A stretch of DNA of 64,000 nucleotides from Paenibacillus sp. PCH8 (GCF_002968835.1 NZ_PKQK01000001.1:992001-1056000); one strand, 5' to 3'. Shown: positions 54,001-61,800, numbered from the stretch's first letter. Made by a program: numbers and translations. Notes: generated by a model not told the origin, from the letters alone.

Positions 54001-54240
54001 CTTATCCATACCTTCATCAGGCTGGGTTCCAAAAGGAATAGGTTCCCGGAAATTACCCCAATCGAATGCCCACTCGCCATCTAATCGGATGATGCCATCG
54101 CGTTCAGCATCCCAATGAGTCAAATCCATGATGCCATGATTGGCTGTATCGCTGGCAGTGGCATGAAGGGATTGTATCCCCAGGCTTGTCATACATAAAC
54201 AAGTGAGGATGAGCATAAGGACAACTCTAGCGAACTTCAT
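51013..54240 (-). CDS. 7TMR-DISM receptor with two histidine-kinase modules and a receiver
   Basis: The start at 54240 (MKFARVVLMLILTCLCM, signal peptide) gives 1075 aa and overlaps the upstream gene by 14 nt. Domains: extracellular jelly-roll (about 40-205, RLDGEWAFDWG, YRMYINGELVSTVG); seven helices (about 215-430); HisKA with phospho-His in HITSHELKTPLQGIIG (about 455) plus HATPase with FEAFEQGDGSMTRKYGGTG; REC with Asp in PDLIITDLMMPHMSGYE; then a second, NarL-partner-type kinase with HisKA_3 ERNRITKEIHDAMGYSL and a HATPase ending SGIGLYYMQKAVKAVGG. Combining HPK1- and HPK7-class kinases in one chain is unusual. The response regulator follows at 1 nt distance. Confidence 0.9.
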   Translation of the reverse strand: MKFARVVLMLILTCLCMTSLGIQSLHATASDTANHGIMDLTHWDAERDGIIRLDGEWAFDWGNFREPIPFGTQPDEGMDKLSAKECTGCSTEFISVPGLWNSNIERLPAISPEGYATYRLSIRTADLDGLYGLYIKSIHSSYRMYINGELVSTVGKPGNSANTTVGRYGSPLLLFHHEGTRLEIMLQVANYVFITGGIDKSILFGTEKQMLAFWQQGLARNLFLFGSIFTIAIYHLVLHALRRNNRSTLYFSLFCFMMGIRTLFVNERFILILYPEMSYEWFAKASYLTVYLGLPFLLQYIYNLYPAYFSNRIIRFVNITCMSLSAMILVTNVKLYHYTLLYFQVFILLVLMYVLTRLGLAAIRREQGTILLLIAFVNLLIFAANDVLYNQNVSELGTLLPYGMFIFILLQSFLLSINFSNAFTRIKQLSDRLMVLDRSKDQFLHITSHELKTPLQGIIGLTESLAEGSAGQLPPAAIKQLRLIQFSGQRLSHLVHDLLDFTRLKDKEIVLQPTVLNIQEMGNLVIKLLQPLAEGKLIKFHNDISPQYQVYADENRLMQMLSNLIGNAVKFTEAGSITLNADLRGNQLCITVRDTGIGVPDHWKESIFEAFEQGDGSMTRKYGGTGIGLSITKHLVELHGGRIWVESTEGEGATFNFTLPVDTQSISVKPKLIPKKYDSSGGVSSYESVEPSESSSATAENIRITETTSDLAISISQEIHSTGARILVVDDEPVILQILHQHLSAAGHQVIQAGSGQKAMDLLVQGCEPDLIITDLMMPHMSGYELCRMIRQHMDGPMPILILTARNQPSDIELGFDAGATDYLIKPVTRNELISRVTFHLKLASWNDDIEQEVIKRTVHIRQTMRETAISMAEISVEEERNRITKEIHDAMGYSLTTTLMQLEAGKSLISDKPDEALKYLSNSQELVRRGLSDIRRSLRQLKEEERETSIVERMKRLIEDTHNYTEVQIQEDMLLSRVTLNAEEQEILFYALQEGLTNGIRHGDSRQFQLHLSDEDDHIVFRLSNIGKPYAPHQSGIGLYYMQKAVKAVGGSLIIDDYGGRGCEITILLRKREG

Positions 54241-54877
54241 TCTCTGGAGCTGCCTGTATTCCGCCAGCGAGCAGATAGAGTTCCTCGGACAACTTGACCT
54301 GACCAAGCAGCTCGACGTTCCCCTGACTGGAGAAGTCCACTGGCCAATAGCTATTCGGTACACGCTCTGGAGACAGCAACCCCAACCGAGTGTAAGTCTC
54401 TGCGAACAGTTGGCTGCAAAACAGGTTGGGACTTTCGGAATCGATGCCAAGCTTGCCTTCTATTACAATTTCCAACATCTCACGCTCTTCAGGAAATTTC
54501 CCCCCATGCACCTGCTGGATCAGATTCATCAGCTCTGCTTCCATCTCAGGTGTACACGCTTTATCCAACAGCCTGAAAGCGAACATGGGGTCCCACAGGT
54601 TATCAATATCTGTCCGGATCCTCTCATAGAGGGGCACCAGCATCGGACCCGTCTTGGTTTTCCCAAGCAATACGTCCTGCAAGTTGTCAAACGCCGTAGA
54701 TTCCCACAACAAGGGGTAGTCATATTGAGGCAGCCTGACAATCATGCCGATATGGGACCACTCAGAGCCTTCAATAAACTCAATTATGATGCTTTCGTGC
54801 ATAACACTGTGACAGAGGAGCATATCGCCGGTCTTCAGTCGTTGCTCAATTTCAGCATATTTAATGGTTTTTCCCAT
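54227..54877 (-). CDS. YiiX/YebB-like permuted NlpC/P60 protein
   Basis: This 216-aa protein has the permuted papain-like fold: the His segment EGSEWSHIGMIVRLP comes before the Cys segment SPNLFCSQLFAETYTRLGLL. There is no signal peptide or membrane helix, so it acts in the cytoplasm or leaves by a non-classical route. Relatives are thiol hydrolases or acyltransferases acting on amide or lipid bonds. The ATG follows AAAAAGGAGG. It is the first gene of the unit with the dual-kinase receptor and response regulator, and a hairpin-forming palindrome lies just upstream of the ribosome site. Confidence 0.75.
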   Translation of the reverse strand: MGKTIKYAEIEQRLKTGDMLLCHSVMHESIIIEFIEGSEWSHIGMIVRLPQYDYPLLWESTAFDNLQDVLLGKTKTGPMLVPLYERIRTDIDNLWDPMFAFRLLDKACTPEMEAELMNLIQQVHGGKFPEEREMLEIVIEGKLGIDSESPNLFCSQLFAETYTRLGLLSPERVPNSYWPVDFSSQGNVELLGQVKLSEELYLLAGGIQAAPENEVR

Positions 54878-54899
54878 GAATAAAAAACCTCCTTTTTAT

Positions 54900-54922
54900 G
54901 ACATTTAATGGTACTAAATGTC
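54900..54922. promoter_or_regulatory. Palindrome next to the ribosome site of the NlpC/P60 gene
   Basis: GACATTTA-N7-TAAATGTC has perfect 8-bp arms. In minus-strand RNA the hairpin ends about 5 nt before AAAAAGGAGG. It may be a DNA operator or an RNA structure that affects translation. Confidence 0.45.
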
Positions 54923-54998
54923 TGAATTCATTATATGAATTGCAAGTACATGCCGTAAAGAGAATTTATGAAACCGGTCACATTTAGCAGTCACTCTG

Positions 54999-55083
54999 GA
55001 TGACTTCAGTCATCTTTCATTCCTATTTAGTTTTAACAGGTGTCATCCCTTTTGATGACTTTGGATACTAAAAATACTGTCGA
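54999..55083 (+). promoter_or_regulatory. GTCATC/GATGAC operator pair and promoter for the RhiA-like operon
   Basis: Two inverted repeats share one half-site: GATGAC-TTCA-GTCATC (54999-55014) and GTCATC-N6-GATGAC (55042-55059), about 44 bp centre to centre. Further GTCAC half-sites lie at 54977 and 54990. TTGATG (-35, overlapping the last half-site), a 17-nt spacer and TACTGT (-10) form a SigA-type promoter. The likely binder is the adjacent NarL-type regulator. Confidence 0.55.
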
Positions 55084-55139
55084 AACCCAGTTACATTAGA
55101 GGTGTAGCAAACAAAACAATATGTTGAGGAGGAAATACA

Positions 55140-55763
55140 ATGCCTACATTAGCAACCACGTATTCCGTAAGCATCGAAAACCATGCCACTTACAATGCCA
55201 GTCTCGCCATCTATCAGGTGGACCCCGATCTGAATGATCCGAATGTTCTAACGTTAGCTTGGCTGGTAAAGCCATCTACATCCGGTTCAACCACCAATTT
55301 CACTTGGGAGGTAGAGTATGATTTTTATTGGGCAGAGGTCGACATTCCTAAACCGGGAACTACCGTTACTTCATCCGCTATAAGAGAAGCCGACCTATCA
55401 TCCAACAACATGGTCGAGTTCAGCCACGCTGATGGTGGCACATACCAATTCTCCCAAGCTAAATCTGGACCCAAATCGAACATCCTTTACATTCATCAAG
55501 ATAAAACGATTATTGTCGCAGACAATGCCTATATCGGCATTCAAATGGATAATAAACCAGTTGTTGCTGTTAAAGCCCAACCAAACACCAAAACGGAATT
55601 CACACCTCATCCAACATACTATCTGGTTTACGGCAAAATTCAGCCGGGTGAGATCATTGATACCAGTCAGTACGCCGATGTAGCTTTGAAATTAAAATTT
55701 GACGAAGTTACTTCCCACAGCGTAACGCTGAGTGAAGTGAATCAGTTCCATCTGAAATCATAA
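55140..55763 (+). CDS. RhiA-like protein 1
   Basis: This 207-aa protein has no signal peptide or membrane helix and reads as an all-beta fold. It resembles Rhizobium RhiA as I recall it, in the order of YSVSIENHATYNASLAIYQ, LTLAWLVKPSTSGSTTNFTW, EVEYDFYWAE, ILYIHQDKTIIV and TEFTPHPTYYLVYG. RhiA is an abundant quorum-regulated cytoplasmic protein of unknown biochemistry. GAGGAGG precedes the ATG. It is first of three co-oriented genes and is about 35% identical by eye to the next gene. Confidence 0.6.
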   Translation: MPTLATTYSVSIENHATYNASLAIYQVDPDLNDPNVLTLAWLVKPSTSGSTTNFTWEVEYDFYWAEVDIPKPGTTVTSSAIREADLSSNNMVEFSHADGGTYQFSQAKSGPKSNILYIHQDKTIIVADNAYIGIQMDNKPVVAVKAQPNTKTEFTPHPTYYLVYGKIQPGEIIDTSQYADVALKLKFDEVTSHSVTLSEVNQFHLKS

Positions 55764-55773
55764 ATTTAACTTT

Positions 55774-55800
55774 GAGGAAGGTAATTCGATTGCCTTCCTC
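55774..55800 (+). terminator. Intercistronic hairpin between the RhiA-like genes
   Basis: GAGGAAGG-N11-CCTTCCTC, with an inner AAT/ATT pairing, forms 10 nt after the first RhiA-like stop. There is no U tract, so mRNA stabilisation or partial termination is more likely than a full stop. Confidence 0.5.
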
Positions 55801-55824
55801 ATCCATGCAAGGAGACTTGTAGCC

Positions 55825-56469
55825 ATGTCCATATTTACCATATCCGTTAAGAATCAGGCATCTTACAGTGCCAACATATGTCTATATCAGGTATATGATG
55901 AACTAAGGAATCCAAGTCAGGTTACCTATGTATGGTTATCCGCCCCTTCCGTTCCCCATTCGGGAACGGTGAAGTTCAGCTGGGACACACAGATGGGATT
56001 TTGGTGGGGTAACAACCTGACAGATCTCACAATAAAAAACATGTCCATTCGCAGTGGACAGACGGTTGAAGCAGCTCTGCCCCAGCTCAACGAAATAACC
56101 CTATCTAGAGAAACAAACGGAGGTTATCTATTTTCGAATCCTTATCCGGGTAAAGTTCACGATAGTTATACCATTATGATGGATACCTCCGTCATGACGG
56201 AGGGTCCAGTTCTGGTGGGACTAGCTCAGAACGGATATCCGGTCACCGCTATTGAAGCACACCCGAATACGCGTGTTGCCTTTCAGCAGCAGGCTCAGCT
56301 GTACATGACTTATGGATTTTTGAACACTGGTGAGATCATAGATCCGGATATGCATATGGACTACAGCGTGAAGCTGGACTTCCAGACTCATTCGCAGCTA
56401 GATGTGGCCATTTCAGAGAAGAATCAATTCCGCGTAACGAACACTTCTATGTCCAAGAACCGATTATGA
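55825..56469 (+). CDS. RhiA-like protein 2
   Basis: This 214-aa paralogue of the preceding protein has the same landmarks: FTISVKNQASYSANICLYQVYDE, VTYVWLSAPSVPHSGTVKFSW, MGFWWGNN, TAIEAHPNTRVAFQQQAQLYMTYG, NTGEIIDPDM. It has no signal peptide. AAGGAGA precedes the ATG. Tandem divergent copies suggest a two-component complex or adaptation of a duplicated effector. It lies 25 nt upstream of the metallopeptidase gene. Confidence 0.58.
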   Translation: MSIFTISVKNQASYSANICLYQVYDELRNPSQVTYVWLSAPSVPHSGTVKFSWDTQMGFWWGNNLTDLTIKNMSIRSGQTVEAALPQLNEITLSRETNGGYLFSNPYPGKVHDSYTIMMDTSVMTEGPVLVGLAQNGYPVTAIEAHPNTRVAFQQQAQLYMTYGFLNTGEIIDPDMHMDYSVKLDFQTHSQLDVAISEKNQFRVTNTSMSKNRL

Positions 56470-56494
56470 TGAAAAAATGAATGGAGGTTGGCAC

Positions 56495-57343
56495 ATGAAA
56501 AATCAAGATCAATCGATGGAATTATATGCTCCCGACTTGCTGGAAAAGGGTGTTCCAGAGGAAGGTTATCTCTTTCTGGTAGACAGTAAGACAGCCATTA
56601 AGGTTAATTATATGGAGTATGATCAGCTCGCAATCTTTGACGGGGATATCGTCGTGTCAGATGCTGCAAAGATGAAGACCTTCACTGCCCATGTGGAGGG
56701 CTTACTGTCCGTAGGGAAAGAGGTGGTTCCCCATCCTGATGTCATCATCGACATACGAAGATTGTGGCCCCACGGTCAGGTATATTATGCTTTTGACTCA
56801 ACGGTGAACTCTCAAAACAGGACAGATATTCTGCAAGCTATGAAACTCATAAGCAGTGCATGCCGAGGCGTATCGTTTACCGAGCGAACCACCCAACCAA
56901 ACTATATCTCATTTATTATGGGTACCGGGTGTAGCTCCTCTGTGGGTATGCAAGGCGGAATACAGCGGATCACCCTCGCCAGCACGTGGTACGTCATCGG
57001 CAATATCATTCATGAAATCGGTCATGCGCTTGGTCTGCTGCACGAGCATATCAAACCGAACCGGAATGAATATGTTACCTTGCATCAGAATAACGTTATT
57101 CCAGCAGCCAGACACAATTTCGACATCATTAGCCACCCCGAGTTGTTCAAATCCATGGACTATGACTATGGGTCCATCATGCATTACAGTAGATCTGCAT
57201 TCGCCCTCATTCCAGGAACGGACACATTAACTCCCAAGCAAGCCACAGATAGCATGGGACAGCGAAAAGCTCTTTCAGATCTGGATATTATTGGTATTAA
57301 CTCACTCTACACGAGCAACAGTATGTTCCAGGAATCGCAATGA
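56495..57343 (+). CDS. Astacin-type (M12A) zinc metallopeptidase
   Basis: The ATG at 56495 is 7 nt after GGAGG (an ATG at 56477 lacks spacing) and gives 282 aa. The zinc site reads HEIGHALGLLHEHIKPNRNEY, the astacin HExxHxxGxxHE pattern, and a Met-turn SIMHYSRSAF lies about 55 residues on. The N-terminal roughly 85 residues are likely a pro-region. No signal peptide is visible, which is odd for astacins and suggests non-classical export, release by lysis or a cytoplasmic target. It ends the RhiA-like operon and is followed by a long hairpin. Confidence 0.85.
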   Translation: MKNQDQSMELYAPDLLEKGVPEEGYLFLVDSKTAIKVNYMEYDQLAIFDGDIVVSDAAKMKTFTAHVEGLLSVGKEVVPHPDVIIDIRRLWPHGQVYYAFDSTVNSQNRTDILQAMKLISSACRGVSFTERTTQPNYISFIMGTGCSSSVGMQGGIQRITLASTWYVIGNIIHEIGHALGLLHEHIKPNRNEYVTLHQNNVIPAARHNFDIISHPELFKSMDYDYGSIMHYSRSAFALIPGTDTLTPKQATDSMGQRKALSDLDIIGINSLYTSNSMFQESQ

Positions 57344-57355
57344 GACTCGGAGTAT

Positions 57356-57405
57356 ACAATGACAAAGAGGACCGAAGCACATGCTTCAGTCCTCTTTGTC
57401 ATTGT
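57356..57405. terminator. Long bidirectional hairpin between convergent genes
   Basis: A 23-bp near-perfect stem (ACAATGACAAAGAGGAC and onward, with its complement) and an ACAT loop lie between the peptidase gene and the AraC gene. U tracts are weak on both sides, but the stem strength and position fit bidirectional termination. Confidence 0.65.
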
Positions 57406-57492
57406 CATAATAACTAACCACAAGAGTCATTGAATTTAGCAGGAAACGCGCCCTCTCGGCTGTCTTCCCTTGCATTTGTATTACTCCCTCCG

Positions 57493-58383
57493 TTAAACCT
57501 TTTCCAGATGCTCACTTCTGCGATATACACTCGGGGACATGCCATTCCATTTATTGAAAATGCGATTAAACTGAGAAAAGCTGGTGAATCCGCAATGTGT
57601 CGCAATATCGGTGATTTTCTGGTTGGAATGCAAGAGCATTTGCTGGGCGTTGCGAATTCGCGTCATCTGAATATACTCAGTGAACGTAAAACCTGTTACT
57701 TTATTGAACTGCCGGGACAAGTGATGTGCACTAACGTAAAATTGTTTGGATATCTCCTCCAGGGACAGCTCATTCTGATAATGGCTATGAATGTACGATG
57801 CAATAGCATACATACGCTCTGATATGGACGATCCTGTCTCTTCACGAACATAGCTATTCTCACCGGAATACCGATGAATCGCACAGAGGAACTCCACGAA
57901 TTTACTGTGTATCTCAATGGAATGAAGTGCTGATGCATGCTGTGATAAAACAAAAATTTCGTTCAAAGGAGCGAGCACAGCCTTGCGTCGTTCTTCTGAG
58001 AAACGGTATACAGGGATGGGTTCATCGAATATCGAAAACAATTCAGTGTAACCGTTCTCAAGACCTGGAACATGGCGCGGCATGGCAAAATTAATCATTA
58101 ATCGTTTCGGCGGTGTACCTTTCGGATACTGTGTCTTATGCAGCAAGGAAGGCCTCAGCAGCACGATATCCAATGGCTGAATCTCATATAAACTTCCTTC
58201 AATAATATGTGCCGCGGTGCGGTCCAGCAGAATGCAGATTTCATAAAAATCATGAAAGTGCTGAAACTCCATATTCAGATCATGGGAGCGCTCGTCGTAG
58301 TCCAGATGATAAAAGAGTTCGTCTCCAGGGTGGTTGACATGGATTACATATCCCTGCTCGTATTTCAAAACGGATGGTGTCAT
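57493..58383 (-). CDS. AraC family regulator with N-terminal cupin
   Basis: The ATG at 58383 is 7 nt after AGGAGG and gives 296 aa. An N-terminal cupin-like sugar-binding domain (HDLNMEFQHFHDFYEICILLD, SLYEIQPLDIVLLRPSLLHKTQY) is followed by a C-terminal double HTH (SLEEISKQFYVSAHHLSRQF, IATHCGFTSFSQFNRIFNKW). It is divergent from the GH38 gene at 58583 with 199 bp between, so it probably controls that mannosidase. Confidence 0.9.
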   Translation of the reverse strand: MTPSVLKYEQGYVIHVNHPGDELFYHLDYDERSHDLNMEFQHFHDFYEICILLDRTAAHIIEGSLYEIQPLDIVLLRPSLLHKTQYPKGTPPKRLMINFAMPRHVPGLENGYTELFSIFDEPIPVYRFSEERRKAVLAPLNEIFVLSQHASALHSIEIHSKFVEFLCAIHRYSGENSYVREETGSSISERMYAIASYIHSHYQNELSLEEISKQFYVSAHHLSRQFNKVTGFTFTEYIQMTRIRNAQQMLLHSNQKITDIATHCGFTSFSQFNRIFNKWNGMSPSVYRRSEHLEKV

Positions 58384-58491
58384 GGACATGCCTCCTATCC
58401 CGATACTAATGACTTTATTTTAGCATGAAATGCAATAAAAAGACGGTATTTTCAGCATACAATACGTAGTTTGGTTCATTTCCCCTTTGTT

Positions 58492-58520
58492 ATGATAGAG
58501 TTGATATGTTAGCGTTTGCA
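58492..58520 (+). promoter_or_regulatory. -10 element and cre site of the second GH38 gene
   Basis: TATGAT (58492-58497) is a plausible -10. Ten bases on, TGTTAGCGTTTGCA (58507-58520) reads TGCAAACGCTAACA on the other strand, matching the cre consensus except at one degenerate position. The placement suits CcpA road-block repression. Confidence 0.55.
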
Positions 58521-58582
58521 TCATTATCGCTCCAACAACGACTACAGCCTGTACTTACTACTAACCAAGGTGGGAAACAAAC

Positions 58583-61500
58583 ATGAAAATAAATTCTTTA
58601 TATACTCGGATCCATACCCTTGTTAAACACTTGGAACGTGCACGACTGACCTCAAAAACAGATATAACAGAGCTATACCATAAAGAGTCCGGTTACCACT
58701 CATGGGAACTGGTTCATGAAGACCCCTCTTCCTGGAATATCTTCCGCAAGGGTGACGGCTGGGGTGGTAAAGATGTACACAGCTGCTTCAAAACCGTTAT
58801 TCGCATCCCTGACCATATGGAAGGAAAACAGGTCGTTTGCGGCATCGTCACCGGTGCCGATGATATATGGAACTACGACAACCCGCAGTTTCTGGCGTTC
58901 CTGAACGGCGAGCTGATCTGTGGTCTGGACGTCAACCATACCGAAATTGACCTGACCCCGGCTGCGGCCAAAGGGGAAGAATTCGAACTGGCGCTATATG
59001 CGTACTGTAGCACTTCTGCAGCGGATGTCTTTCTGAATGTATATGTTGCGGAGCACCATCAACCCGTCTCGGATTTATACTACGACCTCAAAGCTGCACT
59101 CGATGCTGCTGACCTGCTGCGTGAGGATGACCTGGAACGGCTGAAGCTGATTGAACATCTGAATCACGCGGTTAACCTGTTGGATCTGCGTCAGGAAAAC
59201 AGTGCTGCTTTTCATGCATCGGTGCTGGAAGCCCGCCTTTATATGCAAAATCATGTCTACGGCGATACTCGACCTGCGGGAGATCATATCCCAACAGTTC
59301 ACTGTATCGGTCATACACATATCGACGTAGCTTGGCTATGGACACTGGACCAAACGCGGGAGAAGGTCATACGGAGCTTCGCGAGTGTACTTTATTTGAT
59401 GGACAAGTTCCCGGAGTACACCTTCATGTCCTCTCAACCGCAGCTGTATGCGTACTTGAAGTCGGACTACCCGGCGCTGTATGCGAAAATCAAAGAAAAG
59501 GTAGCTGAAGGCCGCTGGGAAGCCGAAGGTTCGATGTGGCTGGAAGCTGATTGTAACCTGATTTCTGGCGAATCCATGATCCGTCAGATCATATACGGGA
59601 AACGTTTTTTCAAAGAAGAGTTCGGCGTAGAAAATCGGGTGTTGTGGCTCCCAGATGTATTCGGTTATAGTGCAGCGATGCCGCAGATTATGCGCAAGAG
59701 TGGCATTGATTATTTTATGACGACCAAAATCGCCTGGAATGATACGAACCAGATTCCGAACGACACGATGTACTGGAGAGGTATTGACGGCTCTGAGGTA
59801 TTAACCCATTTCATTACAACGACAGACTATGACAAGCAACCTGATTTCAGGCAGCGCCGCTTCGAAACAACGTACAATGGACGTTTCAATGCCTCTCAAG
59901 TCAAAGGTACGTGGCAGCGTTACCAGAACAAAAACATCAATGCAGATGTGTTACAGTGCTTCGGATTCGGGGATGGAGGCGGCGGGCCAACCGAGGAGAT
60001 GCTGGAGCATGGCAGACGGCTTGAAAAGGGATTACCTGGCGTACCGACGGTGAAACGTACCTTTGTCCGGGAGTTCTTTGAGAAGCTGGAACAGAATCTG
60101 GACGATGTCCGTTCGGTTCCACGTTGGTCCGGGGAGCTGTATCTGGAGTACCACCGGGGGACGTACACCTCCATGGCTCGGAACAAGCGGTATAATCGCC
60201 ACAGTGAATTTGCACTGGCAGATGCCGAGCTTTTCTCCGTTATTCGTCAGCAGGCGGATGCACAAGCCGCGTATCCGACCGATTCTCTGGAGCATGCCTG
60301 GAAACTGACGATGCTGAATCAGTTCCATGACATTCTACCCGGCAGCTCCATCGAGCAAGTGTATATCGATTCGAAGGAGCAATATGAAGAGGTTATCCGC
60401 GTCACGGATGAACTGAAAGACAGCGCCCTAAGCGGAATTGTGAGTGCCATCCAGTCTGATGGTGAAGCAATCGTTGTGTTTAACACCACCGGTTTCGAAC
60501 GGACAGATGTGGTTGAACTGCCTTCTTTCGCGAAAAAAGTGACGGTGTATGACGGAGATCGCCCTGTGCCGAGTCAACGTACACCAGAGGGTGGATTGGT
60601 CTTCCTTGCTGAAAATGTACCGGCTTCAGGGTACAAAAGCTTCCGTATCACACCTGATGTTGCTGCTGAATTCAGCGCTGGCGTATCTGTGGCACAATGG
60701 GCATCGGAACAACGTCACATTCAGACACCTTGGTATGATATCCACCTGAATGAACATGCCGAGTTCTTATCAGTCTGGGACAAAGTTGCGGGCCGAGAAC
60801 TACTTCAGCCTGGCAAGCGTGGTAACGTGCTTCAAGTATTCGAGGATCGCCCTGCCGAATACGAAGCGTGGAACATCGATGATTATTATGAGGAGCATAT
60901 GTGGGAGATCAATGATCTTCAGGAGCTTCAATGGGTAGAAAGTGGCCCCGTTCGATCCGTACTCAACGTAAAACGGCAATTTCTCGACTCAGTCATTGAG
61001 CAGACAATCATCTTCTACGCGCACACACGCCGGATTGATTTCCGTACGTTTGTCGATTGGAAACAGGAGCATCTGCTACTGAAAACCGCTTTCCCGCTAG
61101 ATATCTGGAGTGAGAAAGCCGTCTATGAGATTCAATATGGTAACGTGGAACGCGCAACCCACCGCAATACAAGCTGGGATCAAGCCCGGTTTGAAGTGTG
61201 TGGTCAGAAGTGGGCCGATCTGGCAGAGAGCGGATACGGCGCTGCCCTGCTGAACGACTGCAAATACGGATATGACATTCATAATTCCGTGATGCGCCTG
61301 TCGCTGATCAAGAGCGCGACATATCCGAACGAGAACGCTGACAAAGAGCAGCACGTATTCACGTATTCCCTCTATCCGCACCAGGGAGATTTCCGTGAGG
61401 GACGTGTAATCCAGGCCGCTTACAACCTCAACCGCCCTCTGGTTGGACGTGAGATTGGAACGCAAATCGGTACGTTGCCAGAGACATGGTCGCTCGCATC

Positions 61501-61753
61501 CGTTGATCAGGACAATGTCGTGCTTGAAGTGATTAAGAAAGCCGAGAACAATAATGACATGATCATCCGGGTCTACGAAGCACATGGCCGCCGCAGCCGT
61601 GCTGCGATTCAGTTGCCTGAGGGATCAGGCTCCACAGCGTATGCGTGTGATCTGCTGGAAAATATCGAAGCGGAATGCAACATGGAGAACGGTCGAATTT
61701 CTTTTGATATTAAGCCATACGAGATTCAGACGTTCCGTGTTCCGCGGGCGTAA
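58583..61753 (+). CDS. GH38 alpha-mannosidase
   Basis: This intact 1056-aa GH38 enzyme has an N-terminal jelly-roll-like region (about 1-230), then the catalytic domain with CIGHTHIDVAWLWTLDQTREK (zinc His and Asp) and the nucleophile segment WLPDVFGYSAAMPQ. A second zinc-ligand His region GELYLEYHRGTYTS and NQFHDILPGSSIE follow. The C-terminal beta-sandwich domains end KPYEIQTFRVPRA. There is no signal peptide. Under AraC and probably CcpA control, it should hydrolyse imported alpha-mannosides. It is a paralogue of the broken GH38 at 14491-17597. Confidence 0.94.
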   Translation: MKINSLYTRIHTLVKHLERARLTSKTDITELYHKESGYHSWELVHEDPSSWNIFRKGDGWGGKDVHSCFKTVIRIPDHMEGKQVVCGIVTGADDIWNYDNPQFLAFLNGELICGLDVNHTEIDLTPAAAKGEEFELALYAYCSTSAADVFLNVYVAEHHQPVSDLYYDLKAALDAADLLREDDLERLKLIEHLNHAVNLLDLRQENSAAFHASVLEARLYMQNHVYGDTRPAGDHIPTVHCIGHTHIDVAWLWTLDQTREKVIRSFASVLYLMDKFPEYTFMSSQPQLYAYLKSDYPALYAKIKEKVAEGRWEAEGSMWLEADCNLISGESMIRQIIYGKRFFKEEFGVENRVLWLPDVFGYSAAMPQIMRKSGIDYFMTTKIAWNDTNQIPNDTMYWRGIDGSEVLTHFITTTDYDKQPDFRQRRFETTYNGRFNASQVKGTWQRYQNKNINADVLQCFGFGDGGGGPTEEMLEHGRRLEKGLPGVPTVKRTFVREFFEKLEQNLDDVRSVPRWSGELYLEYHRGTYTSMARNKRYNRHSEFALADAELFSVIRQQADAQAAYPTDSLEHAWKLTMLNQFHDILPGSSIEQVYIDSKEQYEEVIRVTDELKDSALSGIVSAIQSDGEAIVVFNTTGFERTDVVELPSFAKKVTVYDGDRPVPSQRTPEGGLVFLAENVPASGYKSFRITPDVAAEFSAGVSVAQWASEQRHIQTPWYDIHLNEHAEFLSVWDKVAGRELLQPGKRGNVLQVFEDRPAEYEAWNIDDYYEEHMWEINDLQELQWVESGPVRSVLNVKRQFLDSVIEQTIIFYAHTRRIDFRTFVDWKQEHLLLKTAFPLDIWSEKAVYEIQYGNVERATHRNTSWDQARFEVCGQKWADLAESGYGAALLNDCKYGYDIHNSVMRLSLIKSATYPNENADKEQHVFTYSLYPHQGDFREGRVIQAAYNLNRPLVGREIGTQIGTLPETWSLASVDQDNVVLEVIKKAENNNDMIIRVYEAHGRRSRAAIQLPEGSGSTAYACDLLENIEAECNMENGRISFDIKPYEIQTFRVPRA

Positions 61754-61778
61754 CCAGAATTATACTTCTTTCCAAACC

Positions 61779-61800
61779 AAAGAGCTATCCCCGTCATTAC
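61779..61800. terminator. Left half of an IS-split bidirectional terminator
   Basis: AAAGAGCTATCCCCGTCATTAC ends at the IS boundary. Joined to 63536-63557 across the element it gives AAAGAGCT/AGCTCTTT, CCCC/GGGG and GTCA/TGAC helices with a TTAC loop. This would have been the terminator between GH38 and the convergent permease gene. Confidence 0.7.

Noticed and set aside
57493..57822. Plus-strand 130-codon frame near 57430
   Set aside because: It runs antisense through the AraC HTH region, which is clearly coding on the minus strand.
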